Below the pieces are notes generated by a model, which was not told the DNA's origin, did not search any database, and saw only the letters and a list, made by a program, of their open reading frames with translations. Positions 19,580 to 29,226 of a DNA stretch of 64,000 nt are shown one piece after another. The stretch comes from AC-32 sp963788215 (GTDB taxonomy: Bacteria; Actinomycetota; Thermoleophilia; Gaiellales; Gaiellaceae). Position 1 is the stretch's first letter, and each line of letters starts with the position of its first letter. Made by a program: the position numbers and the translations under genes. The DNA lies in contig CAWBFX010000010.1 of assembly GCA_963788215.1 (NCBI GenBank), positions 310,001-374,000 on the forward strand. The letters are read 5' to 3'.

Positions 19580-20475
19580 TTGCGCGTCGGAGCCGGCTGG
19601 GCGGCCGGAGCCGTCGACTTCTCCTCGCTTCCGCGCAGGTAGACGAACCAGTAGATCGCACCGACCATGAGCGCTCCGCCGATGATATTCCCGATCGTCA
19701 CGGGCAACAGGTTCGCACCCAGGAAGCGCCCCCACGTCAGGTTCTGCACGCCCGGCGGTCCCGGGTGGGCGGCCATGAAGGTGTCGTTCGCCTTCACGAA
19801 CAGGCCCATCGGGATGAAGAACATGTTCGCGACGCTGTGCTCGAAGCCGGCCGCGACGAACGCGGCGATCGGCGGGATGATCGCGAGGATCTTGTCGGTC
19901 GTCGTCCGCGCGCTGTAGCAGAGCCAGACCGCGAGGCAGACGAGCGCGTTGCAGAGGGCTCCGAGCGCGATCGCCTGCACGAAGCCGAGGTTCGTCTTGC
20001 CGGTTGCGATCGCGACGGCCTGCTCGCCGACGACGCCCTTGCCGAACTCGTACTGCTTGCCTGCGTAGAGGATCCCGGCCGTCCCGATCGCGCCTACGAA
20101 GTTGCCCGCGTAGACGATCGCCCAGTTGCGGAGCAGCCGTGCGGTCGAGACCCGCCGGTTGGCCCACGCCATCACCATTAGGTTGTTCCCGGTGAACAGC
20201 TCGGCGCCGGCGACGATGACGAGGATCAGGCCGACGGAGAACGTGACTCCGGCGAGCAGGCGCGAGACGCCGTAGGGAAGACTGGCGCCGCCGGCCGTCA
20301 CCGTCGTGGCGAAGATCGCGCCGAGGGCGATGAAGGCCCCGGCGAGGATCCCGAGCACGAACATCGTCGCCGTGGCCATCCCTGCCTTGGCGACGCCGAT
20401 GTCCTCGGCCTTGCGCGCCATCTCCGCGGGCGGCAAGGCGTCGAGGCCGGTAGGTGTGAAGACCGTGTCGCTCAT
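19576..20475 (-). CDS. focA: Formate/nitrite transporter (FNT family)
   Basis: 299 residues with six membrane helices. Family signatures include FVLGILAGAFIALGAIF, AELFTGNNLMVMAWANRRV, GALCNALVCLAVWL and GFEHSVANMFFIPMG, which holds the central channel His. It moves formate across the membrane. It sits between a CBS protein and the diaphorase gene with 4-bp overlaps on both sides, so formate is the likely substrate rather than nitrite. Confidence 0.93.
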   Translation of the reverse strand: MSDTVFTPTGLDALPPAEMARKAEDIGVAKAGMATATMFVLGILAGAFIALGAIFATTVTAGGASLPYGVSRLLAGVTFSVGLILVIVAGAELFTGNNLMVMAWANRRVSTARLLRNWAIVYAGNFVGAIGTAGILYAGKQYEFGKGVVGEQAVAIATGKTNLGFVQAIALGALCNALVCLAVWLCYSARTTTDKILAIIPPIAAFVAAGFEHSVANMFFIPMGLFVKANDTFMAAHPGPPGVQNLTWGRFLGANLLPVTIGNIIGGALMVGAIYWFVYLRGSEEKSTAPAAQPAPTRK

Positions 20476-20924
20476 GACGGACCTCCTGCGAGGGCTCGGG
20501 CGACGTCGAGCGTCGAGAGAATCCCGATCGGGCGCGTCGACTTGGGCTCGACGGCCACCAGATGGGTGATCTCGTGCTCGCTCATCAACTTGGCCGCGTG
20601 CATGAGCGTGTCGCCGGTCTCGACGAGCACGATCGGGGTCGCGGCGGTTCCGCCTGCGGTCTGGTCGTCGATCTCGCCCGCGGTCGCCGCGGTTACGAGG
20701 TCGAGGTCGGAGACAACTCCCCAGAGCTCGGCCCCGTCGGTGTCGTCCGACTCCTCGCTGAAGACGACGACGCTATGGATCCGGTAGAGGGCCATCATCC
20801 GTGCCACGGTTGGAAGCGGTGTCTCCCGTGGGCACGTGACGACGCCCGGGTGCATCGCATTCCCGACGCTCACCTGTGCGAGGGAGAGCGGGCCTCGGCT
20901 GGTCTCGAGCATCTGCTGGGTCAT
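20472..20924 (-). CDS. CBS-pair protein leading the formate operon
   Basis: 150 residues with two CBS motifs: VGNAMHPGVVTCPRETPLPTVARMMALYRIHSV, and VETGDTLMHAAKLMSEHEITHLVAVE with IGILSTLDVARAL. An acidic insertion (SEESDDTDGAEL) lies in the first. The ATG at 20924 has an excellent AAGGAGGT site and is chosen over longer options. Its stop overlaps focA. It may sense adenylate status and gate FocA or the dehydrogenase, as CBS domains do for other transporters; this is inference from position. Confidence 0.85.
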   Translation of the reverse strand: MTQQMLETSRGPLSLAQVSVGNAMHPGVVTCPRETPLPTVARMMALYRIHSVVVFSEESDDTDGAELWGVVSDLDLVTAATAGEIDDQTAGGTAATPIVLVETGDTLMHAAKLMSEHEITHLVAVEPKSTRPIGILSTLDVARALAGGPS

Positions 20925-21025
20925 GTGAACCTCCTTTTCGGGTCCACCCTCACCCGTTGCCGCGGCGCGGGCATCGGTGGCACGCCCGCCTTGCACTACG
21001 GGAAAACCCGCAGAGCTACGCTGTT

Positions 21026-23167
21026 CTAGGCGTTGTCTGGCGCCGTGCCCGGAACGGGCTCGCTACGCCGGATGAAGAGCGCCGACTTCGCCAGGTCCGG
21101 CATCCACCAGTTCCACCGGCCGAACAGCCGCATCACCGACGGCACGAGCAGCGTGCGGATCACGGTTGCGTCGAAGATGATTCCGGCGGCGAGGCCGATC
21201 CCGAACTGCTTGATGTCGACGCCGGGGCTCGAGGAGAGCACGAAGAAGGCGAACATCAGCACGAGTGCCGCGCTGGTCACCAGCTTCCCCGTGCGCGCCA
21301 GGCCGAGCGAGATCGCCTTCACCGTATCGCCGGTCTCGTCGTAGATCTCGCGCATCCGCGAGAGCATGAAGACCTCGTAGTCCATCGAGAGCCCGTAGAG
21401 GAAGGCGAAGATCATCAGCGGGATCCACGGGATGATCGAGTGCGTCGCGTTCACGCCCCAGATCGCTTTCGAGCCGTGCCCGTCCTGGAAGATGAAGACG
21501 ATGATCCCGTAGGCCGCCAGCAGCGAGATCAGGTTCAGCACGACCGCCTTGATCGGGAGCACGATCGACCTGAAGGCGCGGGCCAGCAGCAGGAAGGTCA
21601 GCAGCACGACGAAGCCCAGGACGTAAGGGAAGTTCGAGTAGACCGCGGCCACGAAGTCGCGGTCCTCGCCCGCGACCCCGCCCAGCACGGCGTCGGTTCC
21701 CTTCAGCTCCGCGCGGACGCGCTTGATCGTTCCGCGCGTCGACGTGGCCGCGCCGTCGGCGTCCGGAAAGGCCTCGACGAGGCTGGCCGAGCCCTTGCGC
21801 CAGGTGGAAGGCGCCGCGGCACCGTCGATGCCGCGCACTTGCCGAACCTTCGCGGCGATCGCCTTGGGGTCGCCGCCGTTCTGGACGAGCACCACGAACG
21901 GCTTCATCACGCCGGGCGAGATCTGCGCGTCGGCGAGCACCTGGCGGCCGTTGATTGCGTCGCCCTTGCCGGGGAAGTCCTTTGCCTGCGCCTCGCTCGG
22001 GTTCAGGTGCGCTCCGTAGAAGACGAGCACGGCGACGATCGCGAGCCCAGCTGTCGCAACCGGCCCCGGATGGCGCATGACGAACGCGGCCCAGCGGCCC
22101 CACGGCCCGTCCTCCGGGTGGCCGCGGTCGACCAGGCGTTTCGGCAGCAGGCGGACGCTGTTGATCCGGTGGCCGAGCGTCGCCAGCAGCGCCGGCAGCA
22201 GGGTGATCGCAGTGATCACCGAGACGGTTGGGATCAGCATCCCGCCGATTCCGATCGAGCGGATGAACGGCAGCGGCAGCACGAGCATCGAGAGCAGGCC
22301 GACGGCCACCGTCGAGCCCGAGACGATCACCGAGCGGCCCGCGTGGGTCATCGTCTCGACGAGCGCGGTCTCGACGTCCTCGCCCTCTCGCAGCTCGTCG
22401 CGGAAGCGGAAGATCATCAGCAGCGCGTAGTCGATCGCCACGCCGAGCCCGACCAGAGCGATCAGGAACTGGACGATGATCGAGACGTTGGTGATGTAGG
22501 TCAGGATCCAGACGAGCGTGAAGGTGTTGAGGATCGCCGCGATCGCGACCACGATCGGCATCAGCACGGCCGGCAGCGTGCCGAAGACGAAGAACAGGAT
22601 CACGAGGCAGCCGAGGCCGCCGATCAGCGCCTCGGTCAGCACGCTCGGCCCGCCGCTGGAGCCGCCGCTCGCAGCCTCCTGGAGCGGGTCGCGACCAGTG
22701 AGGTGCGCCTGCACGCCGGCCGGGGCGGCGGCCTTCAGCTTCGCGGTCACCTGGGCGATGTGGGTCGACGAGCTGAAGGTCGGCGTCTTCGGTGGATAGA
22801 TCTCGGCGAAGGTGGTGTGGCCGTCCCTGGAGACGTAGGCGCGGCTGCCCGTCGAGAAGTACGACGACGTGCGGGAGCCCGGGTTGACCTTGGCGGCGGC
22901 CAGCACTGCGCGCTGGATCCCGATCTGCTTGGTGACGTCGCCGTCGCTGTGGAAGACCGCCACGAGCGGCGCCTGCTCGCCGGTGCCGAAGATCTTCAGC
23001 GTCCGCTGATTCGCCTCGTAGGACGAGTAGCCGGGGATCGAGAAGCTCTCGAACCAGCGCTTCGACACCTGGCTGGCGCTGAACGCGCCGAAGAGCGTAA
23101 GGACGATCCACGCTCCGATGACGATGCGGCGGCGGCGTGCGATCACGTGTGCGAGGCGGGCGAGCAC
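21026..23167 (-). CDS. MMPL/RND family transporter
   Basis: 713 residues. One N-terminal helix (about 13-33) is followed by an extracytoplasmic porter loop and a helix bundle, repeated twice (twelve helices in total). The motif VGLGVAIDYALLMIFRFRDEL and its second-half counterpart YGLSMDYEVFMLSRMREIYDE carry the Asp-Tyr pairs used in proton coupling by MMPL lipid exporters. The substrate is unknown, probably a lipid or hydrophobic compound. No partner genes are adjacent; the formate operon begins about 100 bp downstream on the same strand. Confidence 0.9.
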   Translation of the reverse strand: MLARLAHVIARRRRIVIGAWIVLTLFGAFSASQVSKRWFESFSIPGYSSYEANQRTLKIFGTGEQAPLVAVFHSDGDVTKQIGIQRAVLAAAKVNPGSRTSSYFSTGSRAYVSRDGHTTFAEIYPPKTPTFSSSTHIAQVTAKLKAAAPAGVQAHLTGRDPLQEAASGGSSGGPSVLTEALIGGLGCLVILFFVFGTLPAVLMPIVVAIAAILNTFTLVWILTYITNVSIIVQFLIALVGLGVAIDYALLMIFRFRDELREGEDVETALVETMTHAGRSVIVSGSTVAVGLLSMLVLPLPFIRSIGIGGMLIPTVSVITAITLLPALLATLGHRINSVRLLPKRLVDRGHPEDGPWGRWAAFVMRHPGPVATAGLAIVAVLVFYGAHLNPSEAQAKDFPGKGDAINGRQVLADAQISPGVMKPFVVLVQNGGDPKAIAAKVRQVRGIDGAAAPSTWRKGSASLVEAFPDADGAATSTRGTIKRVRAELKGTDAVLGGVAGEDRDFVAAVYSNFPYVLGFVVLLTFLLLARAFRSIVLPIKAVVLNLISLLAAYGIIVFIFQDGHGSKAIWGVNATHSIIPWIPLMIFAFLYGLSMDYEVFMLSRMREIYDETGDTVKAISLGLARTGKLVTSAALVLMFAFFVLSSSPGVDIKQFGIGLAAGIIFDATVIRTLLVPSVMRLFGRWNWWMPDLAKSALFIRRSEPVPGTAPDNA

Positions 23168-23216
23168 GTCCGCGTCAAGGTAGCGAAGGCCGCGGGCGAA
23201 CCGGTAGACCTACGGC

Positions 23217-23534
23217 ATGGCACGCACGCCCAGGGCCGTCCGGGTCGTCGTTCGCTGGCGCGCTGGGCCGGCGTGGAGGAGCGGCGCCCCGGAAGACCAG
23301 GACGGCTGGGACGAGCACGCCGAGTTCATCGACGGCCTGGTCGAGCGTGGGATCTTCGTGATGGGCGGGCCGTACGCCGACAACTCCGGCTCGCACACGC
23401 TTCTCGAGGGCGTGAGCGTCGAGGAGGCCCGCGAGCTCGTGCTCCAGGACCCCTTCGTCGCGAACGGCGTCTTCGAGCTCGAGGACGTGCGCGCCTGGAA
23501 CGTGTACGTCGACGAGCTGAGCGGCCGCGCCTAA
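23217..23534 (+). CDS. YCII-related domain protein
   Basis: 105 residues. The YCII fold is recognised from HAEFIDGLVERGIFVMGGPYAD, the Asp/His pair and VEEARELVLQDPFVANGVFELEDVRAWN. The family contains small putative enzymes of unknown reaction and some dehalogenase-like members. The first 20 residues are basic and poorly conserved. A strong terminator follows immediately. Confidence 0.8.
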   Translation: MARTPRAVRVVVRWRAGPAWRSGAPEDQDGWDEHAEFIDGLVERGIFVMGGPYADNSGSHTLLEGVSVEEARELVLQDPFVANGVFELEDVRAWNVYVDELSGRA

Positions 23535-23535
23535 A

Positions 23536-23583
23536 AGAAGGGCCCCTTGCGGGGCCCTTCTGACCTTCAGAGAGTCAGTTTTT
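23536..23583 (+). terminator. Intrinsic terminator after the YCII gene
   Basis: A perfect 11-bp stem (23536-23546 with 23551-23561) closes on a ttgc loop. A second small stem, ctgac/gtcag (23560-23564, 23574-23578), is followed directly by a run of five T (23579-23583). Confidence 0.8.
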
Positions 23584-23803
23584 CGCTTTCGTCCGCTTCG
23601 CGCCGGAAAGAGGCGGGGGAGGGGGTCGTCCTGCTGCTTCCCGGTGGAGGTTTCCACCTACTTGCGAGGCTGGCTCTGAGCAACTCCAATGCTGCTCTTC
23701 CGGCCGCTTTCGTCCATCGGTGTAGACGCTGATTCGCGTCAGTAGTTTCCACGGACGGCGGCCCGGGGGCGCGCTGCGGCGGGCCCTGGATAGAGTCAAC
23801 GGC

Positions 23804-26512
23804 ATGAGCACCCTCGACGTCGCCGGCACGAGCTACGAGATCGCGAAGCTCGAGGACGTCGACCGACTGCCCTACTCGCTGCGCGTGCTCCTGGAGAACG
23901 CGCTCAGGCACGGCGACGAGGAGGGAGCGGACGCGGTCGCGACCTGGGATCCGGCCGCCGAGCCCAGCCGCGAGCTCGAGTTCCGGCCCGCGCGCGTGCT
24001 CCTGCAGGACTTCACCGGCGTTCCCGCGATCGTCGACCTCGCGGCGATGCGCGACGCGATCGTGGACCTCGGCGGCGACCCGGGCAAGGTCGACCCGCAG
24101 CTCCCGTCGGAGCTCGTGATCGACCACTCGATCCAGGTCGACACCTTCGCGACCCGGCTCGCGATCGAGCAGAACGTCGAGCGCGACTACGAGCGCAACC
24201 GCGAGCGCTACGCGTTCCTGCGCTGGGGCCAGCACGCCTTCGCGAGCCTGCGCGTCGTCCCGCCGAATACCGGGATCGTCCACCAGGTCAACCTCGAGTA
24301 CCTCGCGCGCGTCATCGAGTCGCGCGACGGGCAGGCGTTCCCGGACACGCTCGTCGGCACCGACTCGCACACGACGATGGTCAACGGCCTGGGCGTCCTC
24401 GGCTGGGGCGCCGGCGGGATCGAGGCGGAGGCGGCGATGCTCGGCGAGCCGGTCTCGATGCTCGTCCCGCAGGTCGTCGGCTTCCGGCTGACGGGCCGCA
24501 TGCCCGAAGGCGCGACCGCGACCGACCTCGTCCTGACCGTCACCGAGCTGCTGCGGAAGACTGGCGTCGTCGGCAAGTTCGTCGAGTACTTCGGCCCGGG
24601 CTCGAGGCGCTGACCGTGGCCGACCGCGCCACGATCGCGAACATGGCACCCGAGTACGGCGCCACCTGCGGCTTCTTCCCGGTCGACGGGCAGATCCTCG
24701 ACTACCTGCGCCTGACCGGCCGGCCGCCGGAGCGGCTCGCGCTCGTCGAGGCGTACTGCAAGGAGAACGCGCTCTGGCACGAGAGTGACGACGCACCCGG
24801 AGTACTCGCAGGTGGTCGACCTCGACCTCGACGCCGTCGAGCCGAGCCTGGCCGGGCCGCGGCGGCCGCAGGACCGCGTGCCCTTGCGCGTGGCGAAGGA
24901 GTCGTTCCTCGAGGCGCTCCCGTCGTTCAACGGCGTGCTCCGGGCGGGGACACAGGACGAGGCGATCGCCGAGACGTTTCCCGCGAGCGACCCGACGGCC
25001 GGCCAGTCCCCAGGGCATGACCCGATCCCGGAGGAGGAGCTGGTAGCGCCCGTGGAGCCGCACGGCGCGGAGCGCTCGGTCGAGCTGACCCTCGACGGCG
25101 AGCCCACGCAGGTCGGCGACGGCTCGGTGGTGATCGCCGCGATCACGAGCTGCACGAACACGTCCAACCCGCAGGTGCTCGTGACCGCGGGGCTCCTCGC
25201 CAAGAACGCGGTCGAGCGCGGCCTGCGCCGCAAGCCCTGGGTCAAGTCGAGCCTCGCGCCCGGCTCGAAGGTCGTCACGCGCTACCTCGACAACGCCGGC
25301 CTGACGGAGTACCTCGACGCGCTCGGCTTCCAGACCGTGGGCTACGGCTGTACGACCTGCATCGGGAACTCGGGGCCGCTGCCGGAGGCGATCTCGGAGG
25401 CGATCGGCGAGGAGGACCTCGTCGTCTGCTCGGTGCTGTCCGGGAACCGCAACTTCGAGGCGCGCATTCATCCGGAGGTGAAGGCGAACTACCTCGCCTC
25501 GCCGCCGCTCGTGGTCGCGTACGCGCTCGCGGGCCGGATGGACCTCGACCTGACGAAAGAAGCACTGGGCGAAGACGAAGCCGGCAACGACGTCTTTCTG
25601 CGCGACCTCTGGCCGAGCACGGGCGACGTGCAGGAGGCGGTCGCGGGCTCGGTGCGCGAGGAGCTCTTCCACGAGGAGTACCGCGACGTCTTCACCGGCG
25701 ACGAGCGCTGGCGGGCCCTGCCGGTCCCCGAGGGCGAGTCCTTCGCCTGGGGCGACGAGTCGACCTACGTGCGGCAGCCGCCGTACTTCGAGGGGATGCC
25801 GCGCGAGCCGCAGCCGGTGCCGGACATCGAGGGGGCGCGCTGCCTGGTCATCCTCGGCGACAGCGTCACCACGGACCACATCTCGCCCGCGGGCTCGATC
25901 AAGCCCGAGAGCCCGGCCGGGAGGTACCTCCTCGAGCACGGCGTCGAGCGGCGCGAGTTCAACTCGTACGGCTCACGGCGCGGCAACCACGAGGTGCTGG
26001 TGCGCGGGACCTTCGCGAACGTGCGCCTGCGCAACCTGCTCGTGCCGGGCAGCGAGGGCTCCTGGACGGCCCACCTGCCCGACGGCGAGGAGATGACGAT
26101 CTTCGACGCGGCCGAGCGCTACCTGGCCGACGGCGTCCCCTTGATCGTGCTCGCCGGGAAGGAGTACGGCTCGGGCTCGTCGCGCGACTGGGCGGCGAAG
26201 GGGCCGAAGCTGCTCGGCGTGCGCGCCGTGATCGCCGAGAGCTACGAGCGGATCCACCGCTCGAACCTGCTGATGATGGGCCTGCTGCCGCTCCAGTTCC
26301 ACGACGGCGAGACCCGCGAGACCCTCGGCCTGACGGGCCGCGAGGAGTTCTCGATCACCGGGCTCGAGGGCGGCGAGGCCGACGAGGTCACCGTGCGGGC
26401 CGACGACAAGGAGTTCCGCGTGCGGGTCCGGATGGACACGCCGCGCGAGCGCGAGTACTTCCGCCACGGCGGGATCCTGGAGTTCGTGCTGCGCCGGCTC
26501 GCCGCAGCCTGA
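23804..26512 (+). CDS. acnA: Aconitate hydratase (two frame breaks)
   Basis: About 900 residues of IRP1/AcnA-type aconitase, which interconverts citrate and isocitrate. Motifs are DHSIQVD, GTDSHTTMVNGLGVLGWG, the cluster Cys in AAITSCTNTSNP, GYGCTTCIGNSGPLP, and the swivel domain GDSVTTDHISPAGSI / AGKEYGSGSSRDWAAKGP. The frame is lost in the G-run at 24597-24600 (one base missing; FGPG then LEALTVADRAT) and again near 24782-24785 (one base extra; LWHE then VTTHPEYSQ). Between the halves is an unusual linker, DEAIAETFPASDPTAG. The next gene starts 9 bp later. Confidence 0.92.
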
Positions 26513-26520
26513 GCGGCGCG

Positions 26521-27666
26521 GTGCGGGTTCTCGACCTCTCCCGCGTGCTCGCGGGGCCCTACTGCACGATGCTGCTCTCCGACCTCGGCGCGGACGTCGT
26601 CAAGGTCGAGCGGCCGGGCGGCGGCGACGAGACGCGCAGCTGGGGACCGCCGTTCGCCGGCGGCGAGGCGGCGTACTTCCTCGCGGTCAACCGCGGCAAG
26701 CGCAGCGTCGCGGTCGACCTCGCGCGTCCGGAGGGGCGGGAGATCGTCGTCCGGCTCGCGCGGGAGGCGGACGTCGTCGTCGAGAACTTCCGGGCAGGCA
26801 CCGCGGATCGGCTCGGCGTCGGCTACGAGGAGCTCTCACGCGAGAACCCACGCCTCGTCTACTGCTCGATCACCGGCTTCGGCAGCGAGCGGCCCGGCTA
26901 CGACTTCGTCGTCCAGGCCGAGAGCGGGTTGATGGCGATCACCGGCGAGCCGGACGGCCCGCCGCTCAAGGTCGGCGTCGCGGTCGTGGACGTGCTCGCC
27001 GGCTACGCGGCGGCGACGGCGATCCTCGGTGCTTTGCTCGAGCGGGAGCGGACCGGCCACGGCGCGCGGCTCGAGATCTCGCTCCTGGACACCGCGCTGT
27101 CCGCGCTCGTGAACGTCGGCCAGTCGGCGCTCGTGACGGGCACCGACGCCCGGCGGTTCGGCAACGCGCACTCGAGCATCGTGCCGTACCAGACGTTCGC
27201 GGCTGCGGACGGCGACGTCGCCGTCGCCGCGGCGAACGACGGGCTCTTTGCGCGGCTCTGCGCGGTGCTCGAACGGCCGGAGCTCGCGGAGGACGAGCGC
27301 TACCGCACGAACGACCGGCGCGTCGAGCACCGCGACCAGCTCGTCGCCGAGCTGAGCGCCGTCTTCGCCGGCCGGAGCTCGGGAGAGTGGGTCGAACTGC
27401 TCGATGCCGCCGGGGTCCCGGCGGGAAAGGTGCGCGGCGTGCGCGAGGCGCTCGGCGACGCGCGGACCGTCACCGTCCAGCATCCGAGCGCCGGCGAGCT
27501 GCCGCTCGTCGCCTCGCCTGTCGGCCCTGCGGAGCCGCCCTTGCCACCGCCGTTGTTGGGCGAGCACACGCGCGAGGTCCTCGCCGAGCTCGGCTACGGC
27601 GCCGGCGAGATCGAGGCTCTCGCGCGCGACGGCGTGGTCGCGTTTCCCGGTTTCGAGTCTCAGTAG
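26521..27666 (+). CDS. Class III CoA-transferase (CaiB/BaiF family)
   Basis: 381 residues. The opening VLDLSRVLAGPYCTMLLSDLGADVVKVE is the family signature. NRGKRSVAVDL, SITGFGSERPGYDFVVQAESGLMAITGEP and the nucleophile region VGVAVVDVLAGYAA (catalytic Asp in VVD) follow. It transfers CoA between carboxylic acids; donor and acceptor cannot be told from sequence. The GTG start is 8 bp after aconitase, so the two may be cotranscribed. Confidence 0.88.
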   Translation: MRVLDLSRVLAGPYCTMLLSDLGADVVKVERPGGGDETRSWGPPFAGGEAAYFLAVNRGKRSVAVDLARPEGREIVVRLAREADVVVENFRAGTADRLGVGYEELSRENPRLVYCSITGFGSERPGYDFVVQAESGLMAITGEPDGPPLKVGVAVVDVLAGYAAATAILGALLERERTGHGARLEISLLDTALSALVNVGQSALVTGTDARRFGNAHSSIVPYQTFAAADGDVAVAAANDGLFARLCAVLERPELAEDERYRTNDRRVEHRDQLVAELSAVFAGRSSGEWVELLDAAGVPAGKVRGVREALGDARTVTVQHPSAGELPLVASPVGPAEPPLPPPLLGEHTREVLAELGYGAGEIEALARDGVVAFPGFESQ

Positions 27667-27698
27667 CCGCTACCGAGCCCCGACTCGGGCCGCCGCTG

Positions 27699-27980
27699 AT
27701 GCGCGGGCGGCTAGCGGCTGAGAAGCTGAGCCCGGTGAGCCCGATTCGCAACACGACTGGCTACCTCGTCGCCGACGCGCAGGGGCGGCGAGTCGGCCGC
27801 GTGGAATGCCCGATGTACGGAAGGACGCAGGCGTGGCCCGACTCCCTCGCCGTGTGCAGTGACGGGAGGGTCTTTCGGAGACATTACGTCGTGCCGAAGG
27901 AGTCGATTGGCGCGATCGATCGCGGCGCGTGCTCCATCCGGCTCGCTCTCACCCGGAACGAGCTGCAGCGCTTCCTCTAG
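27699..27980 (+). CDS. Small PRC-barrel-like protein
   Basis: 93 residues (81 if the GTG at 27735 is used). The pattern TGYLVADAQGRRVGRVECPMY, then a beta-rich VCSDGRVFRRHYVVPKESIGAIDRG, resembles PRC-barrel small proteins common in actinobacteria. Function is unknown. Its stop shares a CTAG with the convergent malQ stop. Confidence 0.6.
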   Translation: MRGRLAAEKLSPVSPIRNTTGYLVADAQGRRVGRVECPMYGRTQAWPDSLAVCSDGRVFRRHYVVPKESIGAIDRGACSIRLALTRNELQRFL

Positions 27981-29176
27981 GCGCGGCGGGCAGCCTCGGT
28001 CGCCTCGCGGAGGCGGGCGGCGAGCTCGTCGGTGAGCTGGCCCCGCCGGAGTCGCCACTTCCAGTTGCCCGTCTCGCTCCCTGGAGTGTTCAGCCGGGTT
28101 TCGCTGCCGAGGCCGAGCAGGTCCTGCGCAGGGACGATCGCCAGCCGCGCACGCGACGAGAGCGCGAGCTCGACCAGCGACCAGGCGGGCTCGCGGTCGT
28201 CGAGACCGGACGAGCGCCGCACCCGAGCCGGCAGCGAGCGCCACCAGCCGAGCGCGGTGTCGTGGTCGTGCGTGCCGGTGTAGACGACGGCGTTCTCGGG
28301 ATGGTTCTCGAGCCGGTGCGGGCTGGAACGTGGCGCTCCGAACGCGAACTGCAGGACGACCATCCCCGGCAGCCCGAGCCGGTCGCGCAGCGCGATGACC
28401 GCCGGCGTGATCGCGCCGAGATCCTCGGCCACCAGCGGCAGCTCGCCGAGCTCGCGCCCCGCGGCCTCGAACAGCTCGGCGCCGGGCCCGCGCAGCCAGC
28501 GGCCGCCCTTCGCCGTCTTCGCGCCCGCACGCACGGCCCAGTACGAGACGAAGCCGCGAAAGTGGTCGATCCGCGTCAGGTCGACGAGCTCGAACGTCCG
28601 CCGGAAGCGCTCGATCCACCAGCGCCAGCCCTCGGCGCGGGCGACCTCCCAGCGGTAGGTCGGGTTCCCCCAGAGCTGGCCGGTGCGGCTGAAGTTGTCC
28701 GGCGGCGCGCCCGCGAGCAGCGTCTTGTCGAACAGCTCCGGGCGCGCGGCGAGGTCGGCGCCCGCGTCCGAGACGTAGATCGGGAGGTCGCCGAAGATCC
28801 GAACGCCGCGCTCGGCCGCGTACCGTCGCAGCGCCGACCACTCACGCTCGAAGCGAACCTGGCCCGCGACCGCCCCGCGTCCCTCGAACGCCGCCCAGTC
28901 GCCGATCCAGAACGGATGCCGCGCGACGAACTCGTCGGCCTCGTCCACGGAGACCGGCGCGCGCGGCTCTGCGAGCAGGCCCGTCCAGCCCGCAAAGGCC
29001 GATTGCGCGCGGTACGGCGAGCCGTGCTCGTCCGGCGGCCCGAGTGGCAGGATCTGCCACCAGGACTGACCTGCGGCCGCGAGCCAGTCGACGAAGCGGT
29101 AGGCCTCCTCGCCGAGCCGCCCGCCCGGAAGCGACGTCGGGTGCAGCAGGACGCCGCTCGATCGCCCGGGGATCAC
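27977..29176 (-). CDS. malQ: 4-alpha-glucanotransferase (amylomaltase, GH77)
   Basis: 399 residues, shorter than the usual 500. It has the GH77 signatures LLHPTSLPGG, LPLGPPDEHGSPY, the nucleophile Asp in RIDHFRGF, the acid Glu in VAEDLG and a stabilising Asp in GTHDHDTALGW. The enzyme transfers glucan segments between alpha-1,4 chains. The start is GTG at 29176. It is divergent from the glgE-treY operon across a 50-bp gap, so the two are probably co-regulated. Confidence 0.92.
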   Translation of the reverse strand: MIPGRSSGVLLHPTSLPGGRLGEEAYRFVDWLAAAGQSWWQILPLGPPDEHGSPYRAQSAFAGWTGLLAEPRAPVSVDEADEFVARHPFWIGDWAAFEGRGAVAGQVRFEREWSALRRYAAERGVRIFGDLPIYVSDAGADLAARPELFDKTLLAGAPPDNFSRTGQLWGNPTYRWEVARAEGWRWWIERFRRTFELVDLTRIDHFRGFVSYWAVRAGAKTAKGGRWLRGPGAELFEAAGRELGELPLVAEDLGAITPAVIALRDRLGLPGMVVLQFAFGAPRSSPHRLENHPENAVVYTGTHDHDTALGWWRSLPARVRRSSGLDDREPAWSLVELALSSRARLAIVPAQDLLGLGSETRLNTPGSETGNWKWRLRRGQLTDELAARLREATEAARRA

Positions 29177-29226
29177 GAGCCGCTGTTTACGGTTCTGCGC
29201 TGGCCGAAACGGAAAACGAGGACATC

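Noticed and set aside
15119..20167. A single 1,682-residue reading frame spanning the formate operon
   Set aside because: It is the join of fdhA and the diaphorase gene through a frame break plus non-coding sense in the focA region. Family boundaries and 4-bp overlaps show separate genes.
20876..23563. An 895-residue plus-strand reading frame opposite the MMPL gene
   Set aside because: It is antisense to a clear transporter and has the Arg/Asp/His-rich composition typical of shadow frames in high-GC DNA.
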